From contig JAGVEU010000354.1 of assembly GCA_020057985.1 (NCBI GenBank), positions 1 to 12,993 on the forward strand: DNA of 12,993 nucleotides. The letters are read 5' to 3'. Position 1 is the first letter of the stretch. Each line of letters begins with the position of its first letter. Positions 6,691 to 12,993 of the stretch are shown here, piece by piece. The translations under genes were made by a program, and so were the position numbers. The stretch is from Calditrichota bacterium. GTDB lineage: Bacteria; Electryoneota; RPQS01. Under the pieces are notes generated by a model. It searched no databases. It was not told where the DNA came from and saw nothing but the letters and a program-made list of their open reading frames with translations.

Positions 6691-7779
6691 ATGAATAGCA
6701 AAGACAAGGGAGATCCTACGAAACAGCACCACATTCTTGTCATAAATCCCGGCTCCACTTCAACGAAACTTGGCCTAATTAACTCAGAGGGAAAGATTCT
6801 CTATGAGCGCGGGCTTGAGCATAAGAGTGAAGCTGAGCGATCAATCAGAGAACTTGTTTCCATTCGCACTGAGCAAATCAGAACTCTGCTCGCAGAGATC
6901 GCGGACTTTGAAATTCCTTCGGCCGTTGTCGGAAGAGGCGGGCCGTTGCGTCCCCTCGACGGCGGAACCTATCTTGTGAATGAGAAAATGATCGAGGAGT
7001 TACTCAGCGAAAAATGGTCGGCGCATCCTTCCAATCTCGGCGCTCCGATCGCTCGCGAATTTGCCGTGACTTGGGCTGTTCCTGCTTATGTCGTTGATCC
7101 GGTTTCCGTGGATAATTTCACCGATGTGGCCCGCATCTCGGGAGTACATGAGATTACTCGCCGCTGCCGCTCTCACGCGCTGAACATCCGCTCTTGCGCG
7201 CACCTTGCAGCGCAGCGGCTCGGCAAGCCCATATCTCAGACACGGTTTGTGATCGCCCATCTTGGCGGCGGCATTTCAATTGCTGCAGTGGACGGCGGAC
7301 GAATAATTGATGTCAACGACGGGTTGCTCGGCATGGGGCCGTTTTCGCCGGAGCGGGCCGGCGCTTTGCCGCTCGAAGGACTGATTGACCTCGCGCTGTC
7401 CGGCAAATTTTCTAAAGAAGAACTGAAGTCATATTTATCAAAGCGCAGTGGTTTGCAGGGGTATCTTGGCACGAATAATTTACGAGAGGTGGAGCAGCGA
7501 ATCGAAAGCGGTGATGAGAAAGCGGATCTCGTCTTCCGAGCGATGGTCTACCAGATCGCCAAGGAAATCGGTGGCTGTGCTGCTGTACTCGCGGGCAAGC
7601 TTGATGCAATAGTAGTAACCGGCGGTCTGTCCAACTCGCAACGTCTGATTGAAGCGCTCCGATCTTATGCGGCATGGATGGGTACGATATTTATCTATCC
7701 GGGAGAACGCGAACTTGAGGCCATGGCCGCAGGAGCATTTCGGGTGTTGAACGGATCAGAGACAGCAAAGGAATATTGA
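6691..7779 (+). CDS. buk: Butyrate kinase
   Basis: A cytoplasmic acyl-kinase (ASKHA fold) interconverting butyryl-phosphate plus ADP with butyrate plus ATP; related enzymes also use branched short acyl groups. At 362 residues it is near the family length. The phosphate-1 loop is ILVINPGSTSTKLG (residues 15-28). Further signatures are GRGGPLRPLDGGTYLVN, AHLGGGISIAAVDGGRIIDV, GLLGMGPFSPERAGALP, YLGTNNLREVE and the C-terminal VVTGGLSNS. The N-terminus has about 14 extra residues (MNSKDKGDPTKQHH) before the first strand, where most relatives start almost directly. No other ATG is available, and the start directly abuts the upstream inverted repeat, so its G-run may stand in for a ribosome-binding site. 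It leads a three-gene operon with phosphate butyryltransferase. Confidence 0.93.
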   Translation: MNSKDKGDPTKQHHILVINPGSTSTKLGLINSEGKILYERGLEHKSEAERSIRELVSIRTEQIRTLLAEIADFEIPSAVVGRGGPLRPLDGGTYLVNEKMIEELLSEKWSAHPSNLGAPIAREFAVTWAVPAYVVDPVSVDNFTDVARISGVHEITRRCRSHALNIRSCAHLAAQRLGKPISQTRFVIAHLGGGISIAAVDGGRIIDVNDGLLGMGPFSPERAGALPLEGLIDLALSGKFSKEELKSYLSKRSGLQGYLGTNNLREVEQRIESGDEKADLVFRAMVYQIAKEIGGCAAVLAGKLDAIVVTGGLSNSQRLIEALRSYAAWMGTIFIYPGERELEAMAAGAFRVLNGSETAKEY

Positions 7780-7780
7780 G

Positions 7781-8692
7781 ATGTTGAAAAGCGCAAAAAT
7801 GGTTATGGAACGAGCCCGTGAACTTGCTGCTAAGCGACGTCCGGTGGTGGCGATTGCGGGCGCCGAGGATGATGATGTGCTCAGAGCCGTGAGCGAGGCA
7901 GTGCGTGCCGGTATTGTCGGAGCGACTCTTGTGGGTCAGGAGGTTCGTATCCATGCTCTGCTTGAGGAGTTAGGAGAGGATCGAAATTCGTTTGAGATTG
8001 TCAACGCGGAGAATCCCAAAGCGGTCATTGCGCTTTCGGTTGAGCTTTGCAGTTCCGGTCGCGCACAGATTCTGATGAAGGGCAAGGTCTCCACTCCCGA
8101 CCTGATGAAGGCTGTGCTTTCGCCCCGTGCAGGCCTGAAAGTGGGAAAGCTGCTCTCGCATTGTGCCGTGCTCGAAGCAACCGGCTATCATAAACTACTC
8201 TCGATTACCGATGGCGGAGTGCTCTCCAATCCCGACTTCAATGACAAACTTGCGATTGTGGAAAACGCAGTGCACGTCAGCAGAGTGATCGGAGTTGCCG
8301 AGCCGAAAGTGGGATTGCTCGGAGTCATGAATGAGCCTGATCCGGATTTTCCCTCCACCATCGAGGCTGCGGCAGTGGCTCGTTCGTGCTATGTGAAGGG
8401 CATGACTAAGTATATTGAAGGGCCGCTTACGATGGGAACTATATTTAGGCAAATGCCGGAAGGAGCGACTTGGAAAAGCGACGTCGTGGGTGATGCAGAT
8501 ATTCTTGTGGCTCACAGCATTGAAGAAGCAAACATCGCCGTGAAGGCCTTGATTAATCTGCGTGGGGCTATTTTCATGGGAGTTATCACGGGGGCGAAGG
8601 TTCCACTCTCATTAGTGTCGCGCGCTGACCCGCCGGAGAATAAACTTGCCTCACTTGCCCTGGCGGCGGTAATCTCAGGAGCATCCAAATGA
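7781..8692 (+). CDS. ptb: Phosphate butyryltransferase
   Basis: A cytoplasmic acyltransferase of the phosphate acetyl/butyryl transferase family that interconverts butyryl-CoA plus phosphate with butyryl-phosphate plus CoA, feeding the kinase encoded just upstream. At 303 residues it has standard length. Family motifs include ILMKGKVSTPDLMKAVL (K100), LLSITDGGVLSNPD (T143-G146) and the C-terminal block GDADILVAHSIEEANIAVKAL followed by GAKVPLSLVSRAD. The start ATG lies 1 nt after the buk stop, with AAAGG about 9 nt upstream. The gene order (kinase first) is the reverse of the well-known clostridial ptb-buk. The substrate could be butyryl, isobutyryl or isovaleryl; the sequence does not decide. 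Confidence 0.92.
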   Translation: MLKSAKMVMERARELAAKRRPVVAIAGAEDDDVLRAVSEAVRAGIVGATLVGQEVRIHALLEELGEDRNSFEIVNAENPKAVIALSVELCSSGRAQILMKGKVSTPDLMKAVLSPRAGLKVGKLLSHCAVLEATGYHKLLSITDGGVLSNPDFNDKLAIVENAVHVSRVIGVAEPKVGLLGVMNEPDPDFPSTIEAAAVARSCYVKGMTKYIEGPLTMGTIFRQMPEGATWKSDVVGDADILVAHSIEEANIAVKALINLRGAIFMGVITGAKVPLSLVSRADPPENKLASLALAAVISGASK

Positions 8693-9492
8693 CGTTTCAA
8701 GAACTGCAAACCCGTGCGCAACACATTAGACCGGCACGCATGGACGTCGTAGGAGCCACTCCGTTTGAGATCTCGATCATTGAAAAGTGGGAAAAGCGAG
8801 GCTGGAAAGTCCGGTATCGCGAAGGAGAACTCGAACATTGTCTTCAGGCGGCAGTGGATGCGGCAGCTTGCGGCGAAACGGATTTGCTCTTCTGCTCCGG
8901 CGCTGACAATCTCAAGCTGATCCGCTTTCTCGATCGCGCCGTTTCACGTGACTATAAACCGCTGACGATGCTGCAAGGATTTGAAGTGCCGAGCTATCCA
9001 AAAGTGTTGTGGGTGGGTTTTACTCCGATGGCAAGGTACGATTCCATTCCCGATGCCATCAAAGGAGTGAGCGTCGTCGCCAAGTCCATGGCCGAACTTG
9101 GCGAGCCGGAAGCGAGAATTGCATTGCTCTCCTGTGTGGAATTGATCTCACCCGGAGTCCATTCCACCATCTGGGAGGCCACGCTTGCGCACATGAGCCA
9201 GCGCGGACAATTCGGCAAAGCACGAGTGGACGGCCCGCTCGCTTTCGATCTTGCTGTCAGTCCACAAGCGGTCAGTAACAAAGGTTTCAAGAGCGAAATC
9301 CACGGCCAAGCCGATGTGGTCATTCCCCCGGATCTCAACAGCTTCTGCACGCTCACCGATGAAATCCACCTCACCGGTCCGCATACCGCAGTCGGCATCG
9401 TCGTCGGCGGTCCATGTCCTATCGCCCTTCCTCCGCACCGCGACGAACGCCACATGACCCTCAGCCTGCAAGTAGCGTCGCTGCTGGTCTGA
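8689..9492 (+). CDS. Divergent phosphate acyltransferase paralogue (Ptb-like)
   Basis: A 267-residue protein whose ATG overlaps the ptb stop (ATGA), so it is translationally coupled. Its C-terminal half follows the PTA/PTB family well: DGPLAFDLAVSPQAVSNKG, then HGQADVVIPPDLNSFCTL, and GIVVGGPCPIALPPHRDE. The N-terminal half has drifted. Where Ptb reads MKGKVSTPDL this protein reads CSGADNLKLI (residues 69-78), and the TDGG stretch is replaced by WVGFTPMARY (108-117). It is also about 35 residues shorter at the N-terminus. Loss of these motifs suggests changed substrate use or a non-catalytic partner of Ptb; that is inference. It could instead be a distinct enzyme of the same fold. It is the last gene of the operon. 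Confidence 0.7.
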   Translation: MTFQELQTRAQHIRPARMDVVGATPFEISIIEKWEKRGWKVRYREGELEHCLQAAVDAAACGETDLLFCSGADNLKLIRFLDRAVSRDYKPLTMLQGFEVPSYPKVLWVGFTPMARYDSIPDAIKGVSVVAKSMAELGEPEARIALLSCVELISPGVHSTIWEATLAHMSQRGQFGKARVDGPLAFDLAVSPQAVSNKGFKSEIHGQADVVIPPDLNSFCTLTDEIHLTGPHTAVGIVVGGPCPIALPPHRDERHMTLSLQVASLLV

Positions 9493-9505
9493 ATACCTGC
9501 CGTAG

Positions 9506-9564
9506 GGGCGGGTCTGAATCAAACTCTTAGCACCACAACCAGACGAACAAACGGAGACCCGCCC
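9506..9564. repeat. GGGCGGGTCT inverted repeat
   Basis: GGGCGGGTCT at 9506-9515 is repeated in reverse complement at 9555-9564, giving 10-bp GC-rich arms around a 39-nt loop, starting 14 nt after the operon stop. It may act as a terminator, as TCTTATT follows, but the long loop makes a MITE-like non-coding repeat at least as likely. Confidence 0.5.
9513..9557 (+). repeat. Diverged repeat, copy 1
   Basis: TCTGAATCAAAC, followed by TCTTAGCACCACAAC and ending in ACGGAGA. The same order of blocks appears again at 9747-9792 with small indels and substitutions. It overlaps the loop and right arm of the GGGCGGGTCT inverted repeat. Confidence 0.45.
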
Positions 9565-9649
9565 TCTTATTCACTGAAGGAGCGGGAGAGAAGATCGCAA
9601 TGATTGCTCAATGCCGGAAAATTTTCAGGAATCAGTATAAATCCCTGTC

Positions 9650-9695
9650 ATTCTGCACACCGCGCGTCTTGGGTTTTCGCGCGGGCGTTCAGAAT
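9650..9695. repeat. Hairpin repeat CCGCGCG / CGCGCGG
   Basis: CCGCGCG at 9660-9666 pairs with CGCGCGG at 9678-9684 across an 11-nt loop. Outside these, ATTCTG (9650-9655) pairs with CAGAAT (9690-9695). The layered symmetry looks like a small dispersed repeat element rather than a terminator, because no T-run follows. Confidence 0.45.
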
Positions 9696-9746
9696 CTCTT
9701 CCGTGAGCATCATTCACGAGGGACTAAATTCAAGCGTTCGGACCGA

Positions 9747-9792
9747 TCTGAATCAAACAACTCTCAGCACACACTCAAAAACGAGCGGAGAG
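9747..9792 (+). repeat. Diverged repeat, copy 2
   Basis: Begins with the identical 12 bases TCTGAATCAAAC and continues AACTCTCAGCACACAC, ending with GAGCGGAGA, matching copy 1 at 9513 in the same order. The GC-rich inverted-repeat arms that bracket copy 1 are not preserved here. Confidence 0.4.
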
Positions 9793-9805
9793 CAGGGAAG
9801 GCCGC

Positions 9806-9825
9806 GGCACAATTCCGATTGTGCC
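9806..9825. repeat. Perfect 8-bp hairpin with 4-nt loop
   Basis: GGCACAAT-TCCG-ATTGTGCC is a perfect stem-loop in a region without genes. No T-tract follows, so it is not a standard intrinsic terminator. It may be the core of another small repeat or a protein-binding palindrome. Confidence 0.4.
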
Positions 9826-10167
9826 TGATTATTGGAACCAATGGGATTTGTCGCCGAGGTTTCCGGTTCTGGAAGACATCCGTGCCCATCTAATACTCAA
9901 ACGAGCCTTTCAGTAGCAAAGTTCCACTCGTAAATGTAATATTAACAATATGTACTTGAGCAAGTGTCTGTGTTTCTTTTAGTTGGAATTATGTTCATAT
10001 TCTGCTGAAGGTTAGAGAAAAAAGTGAGGATATGGAGAGGCCTGAGGAGTGGAAGGAGGCCAGAAAATCAAACTGACCCGCCCCGAAATTTGGATTTCTG
10101 GGGTTTGTGGCGTAAATTATGAGAATTCAATGGCTGGGTTTCCGTTCTGCAATTTGAGGAGGCCGAG

Positions 10168-10305
10168 GTGAAATCTTGCATTGTTCTTATTCTTCTGCTG
10201 GTGGTTGCAAGTAGTGCTTTTACCGGTGCGCCCGGCTTGGTGGATGGCATTGAGCGCGGGGCGGTTCTCGAAGATGTGAGGAAGCAATTAATAATTCATA
10301 ATTAA
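10168..10305 (+). pseudogene. Truncated signal-peptide-bearing gene start
   Basis: A GTG at 10168 sits 5 nt after a strong ribosome-binding site, GAGGAGG (10156-10162). The 45-codon frame opens with a textbook export signal: KSC, then the hydrophobic run IVLILLLVVASSAF, then a possible cleavage region around FTGAPG. About 17 residues of plausible mature protein follow before the frame enters an AT repeat at 10286 that supplies the stop. I read it as the 5' end of a secreted-protein gene interrupted by repeat sequence. It could instead be a genuinely short secreted peptide. No family is recognisable. Confidence 0.4.
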
Positions 10306-10310
10306 TAATT
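10286..10310. repeat. AT-rich direct repeat (AATTAATAATT twice)
   Basis: Two identical copies of AATTAATAATT, at 10286-10296 and 10300-10310, are separated by CAT. The run contains stop codons in several frames and ends the signal-peptide-like frame upstream. It is adjacent to, but separate from, the nested inverted repeat at 10333. Confidence 0.6.
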
Positions 10311-10332
10311 GGGAATCAGACAAGCACCCTAT

Positions 10333-10458
10333 TTGTCATCCTGAAGGTCCTCCTGAAGGATCACTGAAAGTTAGTCCAAGTGAATTCGCAGGCTCATGCT
10401 ATTGCACTCTCAGTGATCCTTCACTACGCCCGCGGACGGGCTACGTTCAGGATGACAA
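10333..10458. mobile_element. MITE-like nested inverted-repeat element, 126 bp
   Basis: The outer arms TTGTCATCCTGAA (10333-10345) and TTCAGGATGACAA (10446-10458) are perfect 13-bp inverted repeats. The inner arms AAGGATCACTGA (10356-10367) and TCAGTGATCCTT (10410-10421) are perfect 12-bp inverted repeats. There is no coding capacity. This architecture fits a non-autonomous miniature element or a dispersed palindromic repeat. I cannot define a target-site duplication from the flanks. Confidence 0.65.
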
Positions 10459-10550
10459 TTGTTGCGGCATGGGTTTGCTGCATGGGTGTTGTAGCGAATG
10501 AACATGACGGAATGGATTACAAACGATCGGATAGAGAGTTGAGCTTATGA
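10452..10550 (+). pseudogene. 32-codon frame beginning in the repeat arm and overlapping the CapA-like start
   Basis: The ATG lies inside the right arm of the nested element (GGATGACAA). The frame reads MTIVAAWVCCMGVVANEHDG, a short hydrophobic stretch and then a charged tail, and ends with a TGA at 10548-10550 overlapping the ATG of the following gene. It may be the leftover 3' part of a small gene whose start was replaced by the element, or a chance leader that couples translation. I do not recognise it. Confidence 0.2.
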
Positions 10551-12993
10551 TGACACGGAAGATGCTGCTGTTGGTTTTACTCTGCTTTGCGTTTGGGATG
10601 ATGGCGGAAGGACAGGTGCGCGAAAAATCGAAAGATTCCGGCGGGGTGAGGACACCCCGCTCGGCGAGAATTTCCTTGGATGATACGCTTCGCACGCAGG
10701 TGGTGATCAAGTTGGAGAGTGGGATGGTGCGGCTGAGTTGGTGGCCGCTTGGTGGAGCGTGGACTTGGGTTGTGGTTCGCTCGGACAGTATCAATATGGC
10801 TCAGTTGGATACTGTGGCGATTACTTCGGATACCACGTGGTCTGAATCGCCCGGATTTCTCGGCACGCATTTGCAGGCGTTCTATCAGGTGATTCCGCGT
10901 TTGCAGCAGGAGCCTCCGAATGACTATATTGTGATTGAGGATTTTGATTCGCCGGTTACGCTCACAAGCTATTCTTCCTCGCAGGATCAAAATCCGAATA
11001 GCTGGCGACGGACGACGGATGGCGCGTATAATCCTTCCGGTGAATGTCTGGAACTTTACGGCAACACTTGGAAGAAGGAGACGCTCGATACGGCAAGTCA
11101 CATTGAACAGGGCAGTGTATGGCGGATTGCTGTGAAGTGTCTTGCGCGGGGAGAGAATATTGCCTTCGGAATGGCAGACTCTGTTAACGAGATGTGGTAT
11201 GAATTCTGGGGGACGGAGACCTGGCAATCGGAAGCATGGATTCCGACTTACAACGGCTGGTTTGCGCAGGATGCTTGGATCCTTATTGACCTACCGGTGG
11301 GTGATGATTGGGGCGGGCGATTTGGTTATGATGGAAACATCAGCAAGCTTTATTTTGCCAACGACAATGACGCTCCGCAGTCCGATGGAGTTGTCCGCTT
11401 CGACGAGATTCGCGATGTGACCGGAGCGATTAGTCTGCCACCGATCGCAGATTTTCGATGGACCATTGCCGGCTATCCGGTGCCGGATACTATGCAGGTG
11501 GGATTCACTTCGATGAGCTATGATCCCGACGGGCCGCTCTTCTCGCACTTTTGGACCTTTGGAGACGGAGGCAATTCGTACGAGACGAATCCGGTGCATC
11601 GTTATCGGGCGGGTGGCGCATATATGGTCACGCTGACCGTTTGTGACACCTCTAATCGTTCGAGCTGGATTGTGCAGGAAGTTGCCGACACGGCTTTTTC
11701 AGCGACACGGGAAATCAGTGCGCTGTTTGTGGGAGATGTGATGATGGCGCGCCGTTACGAAGACCCGGGCGGGATCATTCCGACTCTGGGAGTGAATGCG
11801 ATCTTCGCTGCAGTACAGCCGCTCATCTCGTCAGTGGATCTGGCCATGTGCAATCTGGAATCTCCGTTAACGACGGCGACGGAGAATCATCCGACAAAAG
11901 ACTACTATTTCAAGGGACGCCCGGAATATGTGGCAGGCTTAACTTTTGCCGGATTCGATTTTTGTGCGTTGGGCAATAATCACAACTTCGATTATCTGGT
12001 GCCGGGAATGCACGAGACCAAGCATGTGATGGATTCGGTTGGCTTGCTCTCGACAGGGGCGGGAGATGATGATGAGATTGCGCGACAGCCGGTGTTCTTT
12101 ACAAAGAACGGTTTGTGCGTGGCGATTCTCTCGTTCTGCAATCGCGATGGGTCCTATGATAATCTGCAACCATTTCTGGATGCCGGCCGTTCCAAGCCCG
12201 GCTTTGCCATGTGGAATCGAACTGCGATTGAGCAGACGATTCCGCAGGCTCAGGCCATTGCGGACGTGGTGATTGTGCAAGTGCATTCGGGCATTGAGTA
12301 TAATGAGATTCCGCCACTCAAGCAAGGATATGTGCCGGATGATCCTGAAGCAAGGGAATTTTCTCTCTTGCCCGACACGGGTGACATCGCTCTGCGGCAC
12401 TATGCGCTTGACATGGGCGCGGATCTGATTGTCAATCATCATCCGCACGTTATGCAAAGCTGCGAAGTGTATAACGGCAAGGTGATTGCGCACAGCATGG
12501 GGAACTTTGCGTTTGATCAGCAGTATGCGGAGACCTTCCACACGATGGCAATTTCAACACAACTATCCGTGAGTGGTGCACAGGATTATGTGGTGCATCC
12601 GATCTATATTGACCGGTATATTCCGCATCAGGCAGTCGGAGAGTTCGGAGCTGCAATTCTCGATTATCAGACCGAACTGACATGCGTAAATCATACCTGG
12701 ATCACAAGGCAACCGAATGCCGATACGGCTTCGATTCTGCTGGATACGATGGTCACACGAACTGGTTTGAATCATACGGACACGCTGCTGCTTGAAAACC
12801 GTGACGGGTCTGCCTACTCCGCACCTTATCGCATGTCAGGAGGTGGATATCCGATACAAGTCGCGATGGTAACTCCGGCTAATGCTGAGTATCGAATCGG
12901 GCATGAGATTCTATGGTTTGGGAACATGGAGAACGAAGGAGCTACGGCGTGGGACTTGAATAGCAGTTACGAGCGATATGACACCCTGGTCAG
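10547..12993 (+). CDS. Secreted PKD-domain / CapA-like metallophosphatase protein (3' partial)
   Basis: The frame is open from ATG 10547 (tandem ATG at 10550) to the window end, 815 codons without a stop, so the C-terminus is missing. A signal peptide is evident: MMTRK, then MLLLVLLCFAFGMMA, with likely cleavage near AEGQ. Residues about 30-295 form a beta-rich region I cannot name. A PKD domain covers about 299-366 (core FWTFGDGGNS, then HRYRAGGAYMVTLTV). From about 391 a CapA/PgsA-type domain of the calcineurin-like superfamily shows LFVGDVMMARR (D397), NLESPLT, ALGNNHNFDY (H479), VHSGIEY (H580) and NHHPHVMQSCEVYNGKVIAHSMGNF (H632, H634). The metal-binding residues look intact. CapA relatives are tied to poly-gamma-glutamate capsules, but no synthetase genes are present, so an extracellular or surface hydrolase or adhesin role is only a guess. 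Confidence 0.85.
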   Translation, partial: MMTRKMLLLVLLCFAFGMMAEGQVREKSKDSGGVRTPRSARISLDDTLRTQVVIKLESGMVRLSWWPLGGAWTWVVVRSDSINMAQLDTVAITSDTTWSESPGFLGTHLQAFYQVIPRLQQEPPNDYIVIEDFDSPVTLTSYSSSQDQNPNSWRRTTDGAYNPSGECLELYGNTWKKETLDTASHIEQGSVWRIAVKCLARGENIAFGMADSVNEMWYEFWGTETWQSEAWIPTYNGWFAQDAWILIDLPVGDDWGGRFGYDGNISKLYFANDNDAPQSDGVVRFDEIRDVTGAISLPPIADFRWTIAGYPVPDTMQVGFTSMSYDPDGPLFSHFWTFGDGGNSYETNPVHRYRAGGAYMVTLTVCDTSNRSSWIVQEVADTAFSATREISALFVGDVMMARRYEDPGGIIPTLGVNAIFAAVQPLISSVDLAMCNLESPLTTATENHPTKDYYFKGRPEYVAGLTFAGFDFCALGNNHNFDYLVPGMHETKHVMDSVGLLSTGAGDDDEIARQPVFFTKNGLCVAILSFCNRDGSYDNLQPFLDAGRSKPGFAMWNRTAIEQTIPQAQAIADVVIVQVHSGIEYNEIPPLKQGYVPDDPEAREFSLLPDTGDIALRHYALDMGADLIVNHHPHVMQSCEVYNGKVIAHSMGNFAFDQQYAETFHTMAISTQLSVSGAQDYVVHPIYIDRYIPHQAVGEFGAAILDYQTELTCVNHTWITRQPNADTASILLDTMVTRTGLNHTDTLLLENRDGSAYSAPYRMSGGGYPIQVAMVTPANAEYRIGHEILWFGNMENEGATAWDLNSSYERYDTLV

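Larger units (their letters stand above)
9493..10167. other. 675-nt region without a convincing gene
   Basis: Between the acyltransferase operon and the first signal-peptide-like frame I find no gene with a good start and family resemblance. Frames of 70-100 codons around 9600-9890 have unnatural composition and span hairpins. The region holds several repeats (listed separately) and a purine-rich stretch at about 10020-10070. One open stretch, about 9752-9916, reads TIPIVPDYWNQWDLSPRF and looks protein-like but has no start codon; it may be a decayed gene end. Confidence 0.5.

Noticed and set aside
9505..9830. CRISPR-like array from the repeated blocks
   Set aside because: There are only two diverged copies with unequal flanks, no regular spacing, and no cas genes in the window.
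9600..9893. 97-codon and 74-codon plus-strand frames after the acyltransferase operon
   Set aside because: They run through hairpin repeats, have poor composition and lack ribosome-binding sites.
10577..11227. 216-codon minus-strand frame (and another of 200 codons at 11939-12541)
   Set aside because: Both are antisense to the CapA-like gene, whose plus-strand frame has a signal peptide and clear domain motifs. The minus-strand translations are Arg/His/Ile-rich without recognisable motifs.

Overview
The window looks like a contig from an anaerobic, non-model bacterium of about 50% GC. It combines ferrous-iron uptake (Feo), a butyrate kinase / phosphate butyryltransferase operon, and a large secreted PKD plus CapA-like protein. 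That mix resembles uncultivated FCB-type lineages. I infer this from gene content only; there is no rRNA or marker phylogeny here, so the placement is tentative.

Layout. (1) 1-93 is the tail of an upstream reading frame that resembles an IS630-type transposase C-terminus. About 300 nt without a gene follow. (2) 392-1528 (+) is a GT4-type glycosyltransferase, followed by a 40-codon frame that starts on its stop codon and may be a gene remnant. (3) Running the other way, 4429 to 1626 (-) is a compact feo operon: feoA, feoB, and a small FeoB-associated Cys-rich membrane protein. The first junction is separated by 3 nt and the second shares one base (TAATG). (4) 4430-4723 is a divergent intergenic region with two copies of a dyad, TTAGA-N4-TCTAA, which could be a metal-regulator operator. 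(5) 4724-6553 (+) is an MsbA-like ABC exporter with the membrane and ATPase domains fused.

(6) 6558-6690 is a G/C-homopolymer-rich inverted-repeat element filling the whole gap before the next start codon. (7) 6691-9492 (+) is a tightly packed operon: butyrate kinase, phosphate butyryltransferase, and a second, divergent member of the same acyltransferase family. The first two would interconvert acyl-CoA and the free acid through acyl-phosphate with ATP production. The third appears to have lost the family's usual substrate-site motifs. (8) 9493-10546 has no full-length gene. It holds several hairpin or MITE-like repeats, a diverged repeat pair, and two very short signal-peptide-like reading frames next to an AT repeat and a nested inverted-repeat element. 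(9) From 10547 to the window end (+) is a secreted protein with a signal peptide, a PKD domain and a CapA/PgsA-type metallophosphatase-like domain. It is incomplete at the window edge.

I see no CRISPR array, tRNA, rRNA or clear defence system. The points most worth following up are the duplicated feo-region operator, the motif-poor second Ptb paralogue, the inverted repeat abutting the buk start, and the repeat-invaded region before the CapA-like gene.
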